DNA of 64,000 nt from Paenibacillus kribbensis (lineage in GTDB: Bacteria; Bacillota; Bacilli; Paenibacillales; Paenibacillaceae). Shown here piece after piece: positions 21,591 through 31,182 of this stretch (the stretch's first letter is position 1; each line of letters starts with the position of its first letter). Below the pieces are notes generated by a model that saw nothing but the letters and a program-made list of their open reading frames with translations, was not told the DNA's origin and made no database searches. Made by a program: the position numbers and the translations under genes. Location: the NCBI RefSeq assembly GCF_002240415.1, contig NZ_CP020028.1, forward strand, positions 1,258,501 through 1,322,500, written 5' to 3'.

Positions 21591-21636
21591 CCGTGAAGAA
21601 CAGTTCTGCTACAGAATTGTTCTTCACGGTATTTTT
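21591..21636 (+). terminator. Terminator of ispG
   Basis: Long inverted repeat: CCGTGAAGAACAGTTCTG (21591-21608) pairs with the arm 21613-21630 over a short loop (one mismatch), followed by ATTTTTG. Confidence 0.92.
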
Positions 21637-21752
21637 GTATTTTCCCTCTGATCTTTTGAAAGACTGCCGTTTAGCTATCGCGGAAAAGGAAATACTGTCT
21701 TTCATAGAGCAGCATTTTTCAAATTGCTGAGATGAGAAACGGAGGAAATACA

Positions 21753-23480
21753 ATGGACTTGACTATGATTTTGTTGTTGGTACAAATGTTTTTCGGGATT
21801 GTCATCGGTCTGTATTTCTGGAATCTCCTGCGGAGCCAGAAAACGAACCGTAGTGCGGTGGACCGGGAGTCCCGGAAGGAGCTGGATAAGCTGCGCAAGC
21901 TGCGCTCCATCTCACTGACCAAGCCGTTGGCGGAACGTACTCGGCCAGCAACGTTACAGGATATCGTCGGACAGAAGGACGGACTGCGTGCGCTCAAGGC
22001 GGCCTTATGTAGTGCGAATCCACAGCATGTCATTATTTATGGCCCGCCGGGAGTAGGGAAGACGGCTGCTGCGCGCGTAGTGCTGGAAGAGGCGAAGAAA
22101 AATCTGTCCTCTCCATTCAAGGCTGATGCGAAATTCACGGAGATTGACGCCACGACGGCCCGTTTTGATGAGCGTGGCATTGCAGACCCGTTAATTGGCT
22201 CGGTGCATGATCCCATTTATCAAGGGGCTGGAGCTATGGGGGTAGCGGGTATTCCGCAGCCTAAGCCTGGCGCTGTAACGAAGGCGCATGGCGGCATGCT
22301 GTTTATTGATGAAATCGGTGAATTGCACCCGACGCAGATGAATAAGCTGTTGAAAGTGCTGGAGGACCGCAAGGTATTTTTGGAAAGTGCGTATTACAAC
22401 TCGGAAGACACGCATACTCCTGCCTACATCCACGATATTTTTCAAAATGGATTGCCAGCGGATTTTCGTCTGGTAGGTGCGACCACTCGTTCTCCGCATG
22501 AGCTGCCACCTGCCATCCGTTCCCGTTGTATGGAAATTTATTTTCGTGCCCTTCAGCCGCAGGAGATTGCTCGCATTGCTGAGGATGCTGTCCACAAGCT
22601 GGGCTTTGGGCCTTGTCCCGAGGCGGTAGAAGTCGTACAGCGTTACGCTACGAATGGTCGGGAGGCAGTCAATATGATCCAGCTTGCCGCTGGCTTGGCG
22701 CTCACTGAGAAGCGGGAACGTCTCAATGCGTCTGATGTGGAATGGGTTGCAGGAAGCAGTCAAATTCAACCACGTCCTGATCGAAAAGTACCGGGTGTGC
22801 CGCAAATCGGGTTTGTTAACGGATTAGCTGTATACGGTCCAAATATGGGGATGCTGCTGGAAATTGAGGTTACGGCGGTTCCGGTTCCTGAAGGAAAAGG
22901 AAGCTACAATATTACGGGCGTAGTCGATGAGGAGGAAATTGGGGGTGGCTCCCGTACACTGCGACGCAAGAGCATGGCTAAAGGTTCTGTGGAAAATGTA
23001 CTGACCGTTTTGCGTACACTCGGATTGTCTCCGTCGAATTACGATCTGCATATCAATTTCCCCGGGGGCACACCAGTAGACGGTCCGTCTGCAGGAATCG
23101 CAATGGCAACAGCTATTGCATCCGCCATACGGGGAATTCCGGTGGATCACGAAATTGCGATGACTGGCGAGGTTAGCATCCACGGCCGTGTCAAACCGAT
23201 TGGCGGCGTATTAGCCAAGGTCGAGGCAGCTTTTCAGGCAGGAGCCAAAAAGGTGATCATTCCGCAGGAAAACTGGCAAGCTCTTTTTGATAGTGTTGAG
23301 GGCTTACTGGTCATCCCCGTACAGTCGGTTACCGAAGTATTCCGTCATGTGTTTGGGCAAGAAATGACGTCGGAATCACCTGTGCATGCGCCAATTGAGA
23401 CTTTTCGCCCATCCCAATCTTCGTTGCTGCAGGCGGATGGAACGCATAATGGAACGATTTCCGATACAGGATCTTGCTAA
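21753..23480 (+). CDS. lonB: ATP-dependent protease LonB (membrane-anchored, sporulation type)
   Basis: A 575-residue LonB protease. An N-terminal membrane helix (about residues 4-22, LTMILLLVQMFFGIVIGLYF) is followed by an AAA+ ATPase domain with Walker A GPPGVGKT and a Lon proteolytic domain with the catalytic Ser in PVDGPSAGIA and Lys in GGVLAKVEAA. B. subtilis LonB is expressed in the forespore. I chose the ATG at 21753 because CGGAGG lies 7 nt upstream; an in-frame ATG at 21732 lacks such a site. It lacks the long N-terminal substrate domain of LonA, which follows 110 nt downstream. Confidence 0.95.
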   Translation: MDLTMILLLVQMFFGIVIGLYFWNLLRSQKTNRSAVDRESRKELDKLRKLRSISLTKPLAERTRPATLQDIVGQKDGLRALKAALCSANPQHVIIYGPPGVGKTAAARVVLEEAKKNLSSPFKADAKFTEIDATTARFDERGIADPLIGSVHDPIYQGAGAMGVAGIPQPKPGAVTKAHGGMLFIDEIGELHPTQMNKLLKVLEDRKVFLESAYYNSEDTHTPAYIHDIFQNGLPADFRLVGATTRSPHELPPAIRSRCMEIYFRALQPQEIARIAEDAVHKLGFGPCPEAVEVVQRYATNGREAVNMIQLAAGLALTEKRERLNASDVEWVAGSSQIQPRPDRKVPGVPQIGFVNGLAVYGPNMGMLLEIEVTAVPVPEGKGSYNITGVVDEEEIGGGSRTLRRKSMAKGSVENVLTVLRTLGLSPSNYDLHINFPGGTPVDGPSAGIAMATAIASAIRGIPVDHEIAMTGEVSIHGRVKPIGGVLAKVEAAFQAGAKKVIIPQENWQALFDSVEGLLVIPVQSVTEVFRHVFGQEMTSESPVHAPIETFRPSQSSLLQADGTHNGTISDTGSC

Positions 23481-23590
23481 TAAGTGGCTCTTTCATTGGT
23501 TTTTTTATTTAACATTTGATAAAATATGAAAGATAACAACGTGAGGATTGTAAAATCCGGAACCTGAGAATCACTGGAGGTGCGAAAGCG

Positions 23591-25927
23591 ATGGGACCCA
23601 TCAAGACAAAAGGTCGTCGTTTTCCTTTGCTGCCTTTAAGAGGACTTCTGGTCTACCCGAGCATGGTTCTGCATCTCGATGTGGGCCGGGAAAAATCGGT
23701 CAAGGCTTTGGAAAAAGCGATGGTTGAAGACAATTTGATTCTCCTGTGTTCTCAATCAGAGGTAAATATTGAAGAACCCACACAAGAGGATATTTTTCGA
23801 GTCGGCACGGTAGCCAAGGTGCGCCAGATGCTCAAGCTTCCTAACGGAACGATTCGGGTGCTGGTGGAAGGGCTGGAACGTGCCGAGATTATCCAATATA
23901 CGGACAATGAAGAATATTACGAGGTACTGGCCAAGGAACTGCATGAGGCAGAAAACGTGCAGCCCGAGACGGATGCGCTGATGCGCACTGTATTGACCCA
24001 GTTCGAGCATTATATCAACTTGTCCAAAAAGGTAACGCCCGAGACACTTGCTGCGGTATCCGATATTGAGGAGCCTGGACGGCTGGCAGACGTAATCACA
24101 AGCCATCTGACGCTCAAGATTAAGGAAAAGCAGGATATCCTGGAGACGATCGACGTAACTCAGCGTCTGGAGAAGCTTCTGGATATTTTGAACAACGAGC
24201 GCGAGGTTCTGGAGCTGGAACGTAAAATCAGCCAGCGAGTGAAAAAGCAAATGGAAAAGACGCAGAAGGAATATTATCTGCGTGAACAAATGAAGGCGAT
24301 TCAGAAGGAGCTTGGCGAGAAGGAAGGTCGTGCAGGAGAAGTTGAAGAGCTACGCAACCAGTTGAGTGAGCTGGAGCTGCCTGTTCCGGTAAAAGAGAAG
24401 GTCGAAAAGGAAATCGACCGTCTGGAAAAAATGCCTGCAAGCTCCGCCGAGGGTGGCGTCATCCGCAATTACGTCGATTGGCTGTTAAGCTTGCCATGGA
24501 ATACGTTTACCGATGATGACCTGGATATTGCCAAGGCCGAAGAGGTGCTGAATCATGACCACTACGGACTGGATAAACCGAAGGAGCGGGTACTGGAGTA
24601 CTTGGCTGTGCGCAAGCTGGTGAAGACCATCAAGGGACCGATTCTGTGTCTCGTAGGTCCGCCAGGGGTCGGCAAGACCTCGCTGGCTCGTTCGATTGCC
24701 AAATCCATGGGGCGGGAATTTGTTCGCATCTCCCTCGGTGGTGTGCGGGATGAAGCAGAAATCCGTGGCCATCGCCGGACCTATGTTGGTGCGATGCCGG
24801 GGCGTATCATTCAGGGGATGAAGACGGCAGGCACGTCCAATCCGGTCTTTTTGCTGGATGAGATTGATAAAATGGCTTCCGATTTTCGGGGAGATCCATC
24901 AGCAGCATTGCTGGAAGTGCTTGATCCCGAACAAAACAATACGTTCAGCGACCATTTTGTCGAGCTGCCATTTGATCTATCCAATGTGATGTTTGTGACG
25001 ACAGCCAATGCTGCACACAATATCCCGCGCCCGCTTATGGACCGTATGGAGACACTTTATATTCCTGGCTATACCGAACTGGAAAAGCTGGAGATTGCCA
25101 ATCGTTATCTACTGCCCAAGCAGAAGAGAGAGCATGGTTTAGAAGAGGAGCAGTTGGTCATCGGCGAGGATACCTTGCTGCGTGTCATTCGCGAATATAC
25201 CCGTGAATCCGGCGTGCGGAATCTCGAACAGCAACTGGCCTCCCTATGCCGTAAGGCTGCGAAGTCAGTTGTATCTGGTGGGGAAGGATCGATTCAAGTC
25301 ACACCGGATAATCTGAAAGATTATTTGGGCATCGCCAAATTCCGTTACGGCGTAGCGGAGCTGGAGGATCAGATCGGTACGGTTACAGGCCTGGCATGGA
25401 CAGAGGTCGGTGGTGAAACGCTGATGATTGAAGTGACGGTTGTGCCTGGTAGCGGTAAACTGATTCTTACGGGTAAGCTTGGAGATGTGATGAAGGAATC
25501 CGCACAGGCGGCATTCAGCTATACTCGTTCCAAAGCGATCGAGCTGGGCATTGAACCGGACTTTTATGAAAAAAATGATATTCACATCCATATTCCTGAG
25601 GGAGCGATTCCGAAGGATGGACCTTCTGCTGGAATCACCATTGCTACGGCATTGATTTCGGCATTGACCAACCGGCATGTATCGAAGGATGTGGCTATGA
25701 CGGGCGAAATTACCCTGCGCGGTCGCGTGCTGCCGATTGGTGGTTTGAAAGAGAAGTCGCTGGCAGCTCACCGGGCAGGCTACAAAAAAATTCTGCTTCC
25801 CAAAGATAATGAACGGGATTTGAAGGATATTCCCGACAGTATTCGGCAGGATGTTGAATTCGTTCCCGTTGCCCATATGGATCAGGTGCTGAAGCATGCT
25901 TTGGTTGAGCAGGCAAGGGTACATTAG
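23591..25927 (+). CDS. lonA: ATP-dependent protease Lon (LonA)
   Basis: A 778-residue LonA. The N-terminal substrate-recognition domain (about 1-300) ends in a coiled coil rich in E, K and Q. The AAA+ domain has Walker A GPPGVGKT and Walker [10 protein letters not shown]. The protease domain has the Ser-Lys dyad in [11 protein letters not shown] and [14 protein letters not shown]. It degrades misfolded and some regulatory proteins in the cytoplasm. ATG 23591 follows ACTGGAGGTG. Only 18 nt separate it from engB, so the two are likely one operon, as in B. subtilis. Confidence 0.98.
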   Translation: MGPIKTKGRRFPLLPLRGLLVYPSMVLHLDVGREKSVKALEKAMVEDNLILLCSQSEVNIEEPTQEDIFRVGTVAKVRQMLKLPNGTIRVLVEGLERAEIIQYTDNEEYYEVLAKELHEAENVQPETDALMRTVLTQFEHYINLSKKVTPETLAAVSDIEEPGRLADVITSHLTLKIKEKQDILETIDVTQRLEKLLDILNNEREVLELERKISQRVKKQMEKTQKEYYLREQMKAIQKELGEKEGRAGEVEELRNQLSELELPVPVKEKVEKEIDRLEKMPASSAEGGVIRNYVDWLLSLPWNTFTDDDLDIAKAEEVLNHDHYGLDKPKERVLEYLAVRKLVKTIKGPILCLVGPPGVGKTSLARSIAKSMGREFVRISLGGVRDEAEIRGHRRTYVGAMPGRIIQGMKTAGTSNPVFLLDEIDKMASDFRGDPSAALLEVLDPEQNNTFSDHFVELPFDLSNVMFVTTANAAHNIPRPLMDRMETLYIPGYTELEKLEIANRYLLPKQKREHGLEEEQLVIGEDTLLRVIREYTRESGVRNLEQQLASLCRKAAKSVVSGGEGSIQVTPDNLKDYLGIAKFRYGVAELEDQIGTVTGLAWTEVGGETLMIEVTVVPGSGKLILTGKLGDVMKESAQAAFSYTRSKAIELGIEPDFYEKNDIHIHIPEGAIPKDGPSAGITIATALISALTNRHVSKDVAMTGEITLRGRVLPIGGLKEKSLAAHRAGYKKILLPKDNERDLKDIPDSIRQDVEFVPVAHMDQVLKHALVEQARVH

Positions 25928-25945
25928 AGAGGAATTAAGGACACA

Positions 25946-26557
25946 ATGAAAGTAACAAAAGCAGAATTTATTATTAGTGCGGTTGGTCCCAATCAGTTTC
26001 CTGTAGACGCTTTGCCAGAGATTGCTCTGGCAGGGCGCTCTAATGTCGGGAAGTCTTCATTGATTAACCGCATGATTAGCCGCAAAAATTTGGCGCGCAC
26101 CAGTTCTACGCCAGGGAAAACCCAACAGCTCAATTATTACCGGATTAATGATGATCTCTATTTTGTCGATTTTCCCGGCTACGGCTACGCTAAAGTATCC
26201 AAGACGTCCCGCAAAGCCTGGGGGCAGATGATCGAGTCTTATTTGCTGGAGCGGGAGCAGCTCAAGCTGGTGCTGCAAATGGTTGATTTGCGCCATCCGC
26301 CATCCAAGGATGATATCATGATGTATGATTGGCTGCGCCATAACGGGCTTCCGGTATGTGTTGTAGGTACAAAGGCAGATAAAATCCCCAAAACACGACG
26401 GGAAAAGCATTATAAAGTCATTAAGCAGGAACTCGGAATACTTCCCGGTGGATTGTTTATCCCCTTTTCATCCGAAGAAGGTATGGGCAAGGAAGAACTG
26501 TGGTCTGTCATCTCCGGCTATATAGGCAATGACGACGAAGAACAGACGGAATTGTAA
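25946..26557 (+). CDS. engB: Ribosome biogenesis GTPase EngB (YsxC)
   Basis: A 203-residue small GTPase of the TrmE-Era-EngA-YihA group. The G motifs are visible in order: G1 GRSNVGKSS (about residues 31-39), G2 region SSTPGKTQ, G3 DFPGYG, and G4 GTKADKIP. It acts in maturation of the large ribosomal subunit and is essential in B. subtilis. It overlaps no other gene and follows lonA by 18 nt with GAGAGGAATTAAGG upstream. A short terminator lies directly after the stop. Confidence 0.97.
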   Translation: MKVTKAEFIISAVGPNQFPVDALPEIALAGRSNVGKSSLINRMISRKNLARTSSTPGKTQQLNYYRINDDLYFVDFPGYGYAKVSKTSRKAWGQMIESYLLEREQLKLVLQMVDLRHPPSKDDIMMYDWLRHNGLPVCVVGTKADKIPKTRREKHYKVIKQELGILPGGLFIPFSSEEGMGKEELWSVISGYIGNDDEEQTEL

Positions 26558-26561
26558 ATGC

Positions 26562-26586
26562 AGGGCGCCCTTGGGGCGTCCTTTTT
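26562..26586 (+). terminator. Terminator of the lonA-engB unit
   Basis: Stem AGGGCGCCC / GGGCGTCCT (26562-26570, 26574-26582, one G-U pair) with a 3-nt loop and a following run of T. Confidence 0.88.
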
Positions 26587-26794
26587 CGTATATATAGCTG
26601 AGCAATCACGTGGATTTTCAACAGAAAAGTGAGCATATCGGGGATAATGCCACCTCAATGAAGATATTTTCCGTTTAATTCTCATGAATGACTGATTTTT
26701 GTGAACTGATTTGAAAGAAAAGCGCTGTTGGTCTGATGTATAATAAAATGTAAAGCTCGAACTATAGGTTCAGAAAAGAATTGAGGAGATTGGT

Positions 26795-27382
26795 ATGGTT
26801 CAGCGGTTAGCCACAGAGTATGTAAAAACCACTTTGACCTTGTCGGAAACTCAAATGGATGAATTTTTGCAGGCAGTGGATGATCCCCAAGTGCATTACC
26901 GAATTAAAGTGCTGGATAACGGGGGACAGGAAATCGTTCTGGAGCATACTGCGGGCGAGGAAGTTCATTTGTTTTTTGAGGCCAAAGAGGGAGAATATGT
27001 CTGTGAATTGACTTGCTGCTTAATTCATCCGCAACTAACCTTGTTTATACGTAAACTTTTTGTTCGCTTTAAGGGTAAGGGCATTGTTTACCGGATGTAT
27101 CAAGGATTCACAATGGTGTATTTTTATAACGAAGGCACTGTTCGCAAAATTATGGAGAAGAATGCCGAAGGCTCCAAGCTGGTATTTGAATATAAAAACA
27201 CAGTACAGGAGCTACAACAGCTTTTTCAGCATCACAACGTGGAAAATGAAATATCAGCCGTGTATAATCTCATTAATTCGTTGCTGGATCAACGGAATCT
27301 GGCTCGTACATTCTCGGAGCTGGAACAGATTGATCAAAAGCTTCGGATGAGCTGCTCCAGGCTGTTTGCGCTGGAAGCTTAA
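26795..27382 (+). CDS. Hypothetical protein, 195 residues
   Basis: I do not recognise this protein. It starts at an ATG after TTGAGGAGATTGG and ends before a strong hairpin terminator, so it is very likely real. It has no signal peptide; a mixed alpha/beta N-terminal two-thirds includes the hydrophobic, Cys-containing stretch YVCELTCCLIHPQL, a basic RKLFVRFKGKGIVYRMYQG segment and a helical C-terminus (about residues 125-190) likely to coil. It stands as a single gene between engB and speD, a place where B. subtilis has none. A TATAAT lies at 26739-26744 without a convincing -35. Confidence 0.7.
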   Translation: MVQRLATEYVKTTLTLSETQMDEFLQAVDDPQVHYRIKVLDNGGQEIVLEHTAGEEVHLFFEAKEGEYVCELTCCLIHPQLTLFIRKLFVRFKGKGIVYRMYQGFTMVYFYNEGTVRKIMEKNAEGSKLVFEYKNTVQELQQLFQHHNVENEISAVYNLINSLLDQRNLARTFSELEQIDQKLRMSCSRLFALEA

Positions 27383-27422
27383 ATTGGGCTTGGGCAGGCC
27401 GGAATGAATCGTTATGCAGAGC

Positions 27423-27452
27423 AGTCTCTTCGCTACCGGAAGGGGCTTTTTT
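27423..27452 (+). terminator. Terminator of the 195-residue hypothetical gene
   Basis: A 9-bp stem AGTCTCTTC / GAAGGGGCT with G-U pairs (27423-27431, 27439-27447) and a 7-nt loop is followed by TTTTTTATT. Confidence 0.85.
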
Positions 27453-27644
27453 ATTCCAAAAAAATGATTGCATTTGCTGTACATAGATGTTATTTTTAAT
27501 CTCGTTGAAAATGAATATAGGAACCAGGATTCACTCAGGACATTGAATGTTGCGAGAGGTTATCCCTCGGGAAGTGAATGACGTAGGTCCTAGCGGATGA
27601 AATTTTTTTCAAACATTTTATTCCTAGGAAGGGGGAACCGAAAG

Positions 27645-28049
27645 ATGGAATTGGAGTACTCAACTTTCGGAAGACACGTTGCCGTAGATACTTGGGGTGT
27701 TGAGTTTGAATTGCTGAATAATGCACAGTTTCTGGAGACTCAATTGGTTGAGGCTGCTGAAGCTTGCGGAGCAACGGTGATGTCCGTTCAATCCAAGCAA
27801 TTCGAACCACAGGGAGCTACTGTGCTTGTACTGTTGTCGGAGAGCCATCTCTCTATTCATACGTATCCTGAGAGAGGATTTGCCGCTATTGATTGTTACA
27901 CCTGCGGTGAGACTGTTGATCCGCAGCTGGCTATCGATTACCTGGTATCTGTCCTAAAACCGGAAAAAACATATGCGAAGAAGCTGATTCGCGGCCTGGG
28001 AGAGCTTCAGGTGGAATCACCGGAGAGCAAGCGCGCTGAATTGGTGTAA
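27645..28049 (+). CDS. speD: S-adenosylmethionine decarboxylase proenzyme
   Basis: A 134-residue class 1B AdoMetDC (SpeH type), which supplies decarboxylated AdoMet for spermidine synthesis. The processing site is ESHLSIHTYPE: cleavage between Glu66 and Ser67 would create the pyruvoyl group from Ser67, and His72 and Cys87 (in IDCYTCGE) belong to the conserved active site. The ATG at 27645, preceded by AGGAAGGGGGA, gives the family N-terminus; an upstream in-frame ATG at 27597 would add 16 unusual residues. No spermidine synthase gene is adjacent. Confidence 0.95.
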   Translation: MELEYSTFGRHVAVDTWGVEFELLNNAQFLETQLVEAAEACGATVMSVQSKQFEPQGATVLVLLSESHLSIHTYPERGFAAIDCYTCGETVDPQLAIDYLVSVLKPEKTYAKKLIRGLGELQVESPESKRAELV

Positions 28050-28086
28050 TTCGTTTCTTATGGAGCCATTCGCGTGGTCCTATATC

Positions 28087-28119
28087 ATAACCATGGAATT
28101 TTCCATGGTTATTTGTTTT
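28087..28119 (+). terminator. Terminator of speD
   Basis: Perfect 12-bp inverted repeat ATAACCATGGAA / TTCCATGGTTAT (28087-28098, 28101-28112), followed by TTGTTTT. It contains two NcoI-like CCATGG palindromes, one per arm. Confidence 0.85.
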
Positions 28120-28218
28120 AAAAGTAGTCTACACTAAATCAAATGATATAGAGCGTGGCGGATACATCTAATTTTCATAAACAATTCATAAAACAGCCCG
28201 AGGAGAATCAGACTTCTG

Positions 28219-28227
28219 TGATATAAT
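28219..28227 (+). promoter_or_regulatory. Extended -10 promoter of the hem operon
   Basis: TGATATAAT carries an extended -10 (TG-N-TATAAT). No clear -35 box is visible 17-18 nt upstream. It lies 59 nt before hemA and is the only promoter I see before the nine-gene run. Confidence 0.6.
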
Positions 28228-28286
28228 TAACATAGTTTATGATGACAGTGGTTATTCTTATTACAGTTTAGGCAGGTGAATTTGCA

Positions 28287-29681
28287 ATGCACATCGTCGT
28301 TGTTGGGTTGAATTATCGTACGGCGCCTGTGGAAGTCAGAGAGCGTTTTACATTTGCAGAACAAGATTTGCCAAAAGCGCTGGAGCAACTCAAACTTACT
28401 AAAAGTGTGTTGGAGGGCGTAGTTGTCGCAACCTGCAATCGAACTGAGATATATGTCGTGGTGGACCGCCTTCACATGTGCGGTTATTTTATACGCAGTT
28501 TTATGGAGCAATGGTTCGGCATTCCGCGTGATCAATTTACACAGCATTTATATATATATGAGGATGAGCAGGCGATCCGGCATTTGTTCCGGGTGACTTG
28601 TGGTCTGGATTCGATGGTCATTGGGGAAACTCAAATTTTGGGACAAGTGAAGAATGCTTTTCTTCAGGCTCAATCCCAGAAAATTACGGCCACATGGTTT
28701 AACAGGTTGTTTAAGCAAGCCGTCACATTGGGCAAGCGTGCCCACTCGGAGACGTCCATTGGAGAAAGCGCCGTATCTGTCAGCTATGCAGCAGTTGAGC
28801 TGGGCAAGCGAATTTTCGGTATGTTTACCGATAAGAAGGTGCTGATTCTCGGTGCAGGTAAAATGAGCGAGCTTACCGTTAAGCATTTGTACAGTGGCGG
28901 AGCAGCCGAGGTTATTGTGGCAAACCGGACTTTGTCCCGTGCGGAAGACCTGGCCTCCAAGTTTCACGGAACGCCGGTTACGATGGAGGAAGGCATTCAA
29001 CGGTTGGCCGATGTGGACATAGTTATCAGCTCGACAGGTGCCCAAGGATATATACTGGATCGGGATCGGGTTGAAGCCAGTATGAAAAGACGTCAGTCCC
29101 GCCCTTTGTTTATGATCGATATCGCGGTTCCGCGTGATCTGGACCCAGCTATTGGGGAATTGCGGAACGTTTTTCTATACGATATTGATGATTTGGAAGG
29201 TATCGTGGAGAGCAATCTGGAAATGCGTCGTACCGAGGCCGCCAAAATCGAGCATATGATCGAAGGCGAGCTTAGCGAATTTTATCAATGGTTGAAAACG
29301 ATGGGAGTGCGTCCGGTGATTCGTGCTTTACAGGAAAAAGCGGAATCCGTGCACCAGGATACACTGGAAAGCTTGTTCAACAAGCTTCCGGAGCTGGATG
29401 AACGGCAACGCAAAGTGATTAGCCGCTTGACGAAGAGCATGCTGAACCAGATGATGCATGATCCTATCAATCGGGTGAAGGAATTGGCAGTCCAAAAGCA
29501 GGGGAATGAGGCCTTAGAGTTGTTTAGCCACATTTTTGCTCTGGAGGATCGTTTGGAGGACGCCGCTCAGAAAGTAGATAAAAGCGATGCATCCGCGTTA
29601 ATGAAACCGGAGGCCGGTGTTCATGAAACATCCGGTCAGGTTCAAGCCTCGCCAGCCTCGTTAGCGCCGGCTGGCCTGTAA
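28287..29681 (+). CDS. hemA: Glutamyl-tRNA reductase
   Basis: A 464-residue enzyme that reduces Glu-tRNA(Glu) to glutamate-1-semialdehyde, the first committed step of tetrapyrrole synthesis by the C5 route. The nucleophile Cys50 lies in VVATCNRTEIY, the substrate domain continues with GLDSMVIGETQILGQVK, and the NADPH-binding fold has LILGAGKMSELTVKHL. The C-terminal dimerisation helix is followed by a non-conserved, Ala/Pro-rich tail of about 30 residues. It is first in the hem operon, 16 nt before hemX. Confidence 0.98.
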   Translation: MHIVVVGLNYRTAPVEVRERFTFAEQDLPKALEQLKLTKSVLEGVVVATCNRTEIYVVVDRLHMCGYFIRSFMEQWFGIPRDQFTQHLYIYEDEQAIRHLFRVTCGLDSMVIGETQILGQVKNAFLQAQSQKITATWFNRLFKQAVTLGKRAHSETSIGESAVSVSYAAVELGKRIFGMFTDKKVLILGAGKMSELTVKHLYSGGAAEVIVANRTLSRAEDLASKFHGTPVTMEEGIQRLADVDIVISSTGAQGYILDRDRVEASMKRRQSRPLFMIDIAVPRDLDPAIGELRNVFLYDIDDLEGIVESNLEMRRTEAAKIEHMIEGELSEFYQWLKTMGVRPVIRALQEKAESVHQDTLESLFNKLPELDERQRKVISRLTKSMLNQMMHDPINRVKELAVQKQGNEALELFSHIFALEDRLEDAAQKVDKSDASALMKPEAGVHETSGQVQASPASLAPAGL

Positions 29682-29697
29682 AGGTAGGTGTACAGAC

Positions 29698-30525
29698 GTG
29701 GCTTCAGGCATGCTTATATATGATTCAATGATTTATGTTTTTGCCCTGAGCCTTCTGTTTGTATTCTCGGATGGAATTCGACGCAACGCGAATGCCAAAC
29801 GGACAGGTACAGGGCTTCTTGTTGTCGTTCTTTTGCTCCAGCTCGTATATATGGGAATAAGAACCTGGAACGAGGGGCACCTTCCTATTTTTGTGAGTTA
29901 CGATTTTTTATTTCTGTTTTCATTTATTTTAGTGCTGATTTCTTTGATTTTGTCACGCTACCAACATTCTGAATTTGCAGTATTGCTGCTTAATATTATT
30001 AGCTTCGCGGTACTCGTGCTCAATAAAATATGGATGGAGCCCACCGACAACCCACTCGCAAATTGGCATACCGTGCATGGGCTGCTGCTCATTCATATTG
30101 CGTTGGCTAATCTCGGCTTTGTAGCGATGACAGTAGCGGCTGTATTTTCGGGCTTATACCTGTTTTTGCATCGTAAATTGAAAGTAAAGAAATGGAATGA
30201 CACGATCAGGCGTCTGCCAAGCCTCGAAATGATGGATCGGTATACGCATAAGGCCCTGTTGATTGGCACTCCTTTACTCGGAGTTTCTATTGTCGTTGCA
30301 GTCATTTCTATTATTGCCGAGGAGCGCTGGCGTCTTTTGCTGGATAGCAAAGTGCTGATGACAGCGATATCCTTGTGCGTGTATATTGTATTGTTAGTGA
30401 GTAAAAGATGGAGTCAGCGTTCAGGACTCGTGATGGCAAAGTGGGCATTAGTGGGCTATACCCTGTTAATTCTTAACTTTTTGCTGAATTCCTGGTCTGT
30501 ATTTCATCAGTGGACGGGAGAGTGA
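29698..30525 (+). CDS. hemX: HemX/CcsA-like membrane protein
   Basis: A 275-residue integral membrane protein with about eight hydrophobic segments and the CcsA/HemX layout; a His in the segment NWHTVHGLLLIHIALANLGF is typical. In B. subtilis HemX lowers the amount of HemA protein, and related proteins handle heme in cytochrome c assembly. The GTG at 29698 has GGTAGGTG at a good distance; an ATG at 29710 is the alternative. It is placed between hemA and a siroheme gene, as in other Bacillales. Confidence 0.88.
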   Translation: MASGMLIYDSMIYVFALSLLFVFSDGIRRNANAKRTGTGLLVVVLLLQLVYMGIRTWNEGHLPIFVSYDFLFLFSFILVLISLILSRYQHSEFAVLLLNIISFAVLVLNKIWMEPTDNPLANWHTVHGLLLIHIALANLGFVAMTVAAVFSGLYLFLHRKLKVKKWNDTIRRLPSLEMMDRYTHKALLIGTPLLGVSIVVAVISIIAEERWRLLLDSKVLMTAISLCVYIVLLVSKRWSQRSGLVMAKWALVGYTLLILNFLLNSWSVFHQWTGE

Positions 30526-31181
30526 ATGAGCGTTTGCAACATTTTGTCCCGATTTCGTTGAATTGTAAAAATAAGATCTGTTGTATTGTAGGCGGCGGCA
30601 GGGTAGCGGAACGCAAGGTAAAGGGGCTGATAGGAAGCGGGGCATGCATTACCGTCATCAGCCCGAATATAACGCCGGATTTACAGCTTCTGGCCGATCA
30701 CAAGCAGCTCCACTGGGTAAATCGCGTATATCGCGAGGGCGATCTCCAGGGGGCCTTTCTTGTATATGCAACAACGAATCAGAGAGAAGTGAATAATGCA
30801 GTTGCGCATGAGGCCAGGCAAAGAGGTATACTGGTAAATGTGACAGACCAATCGGAAGTGGCTGACTTTATAACGCCAGGCATCCTTCGGCGGGGGAGGC
30901 TGACGATCAGTGTTTCCACTGCAGGGGCAGGTCCGGCTGTAACCGCTGATATTACATCAGCTTTAGAAGCATTATTCGGCAGCGAATATGAGCCATATCT
31001 GGATTTTATGTACGAAATGCGACAGATTATCAAACGTACTGTAAGTTCTCCGCAGCAAAGGGCCAAGCTTCTGAGGCGTCTGGCGAGCAGCGGTATTTTG
31101 GATCAAATACGACGTCATGAGTTTACCGCTTGGACTGAAAAAGAGATATACCAATGGATTGCGCAAAATCAGGAGGAATAA
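30510..31181 (+). CDS. Precorrin-2 dehydrogenase, possible sirohydrochlorin ferrochelatase
   Basis: A protein of about 223 residues of the Met8/CysG N-terminal type. An NAD-binding motif, [13 protein letters not shown] (about residues 24-36), is followed by [30 protein letters not shown], split here as [12 protein letters not shown] and [10 protein letters not shown]. It oxidises precorrin-2 to sirohydrochlorin and in some homologues also inserts iron, leading to siroheme. The start is uncertain: GTG at 30510 or 30522, both overlapping hemX. Its presence inside the hem operon, together with the methyltransferase fused to HemD, links heme and siroheme synthesis. Confidence 0.88.
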   Translation: MDGRVNERLQHFVPISLNCKNKICCIVGGGRVAERKVKGLIGSGACITVISPNITPDLQLLADHKQLHWVNRVYREGDLQGAFLVYATTNQREVNNAVAHEARQRGILVNVTDQSEVADFITPGILRRGRLTISVSTAGAGPAVTADITSALEALFGSEYEPYLDFMYEMRQIIKRTVSSPQQRAKLLRRLASSGILDQIRRHEFTAWTEKEIYQWIAQNQEE

Positions 31182-31182
31182 C

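Noticed and set aside
28121..28286. PerR-type operator before hemA, as in B. subtilis
   Set aside because: A/T-rich repeats (for example TTCATAAACAATTCATAA) are present but do not match the PerR consensus well enough.
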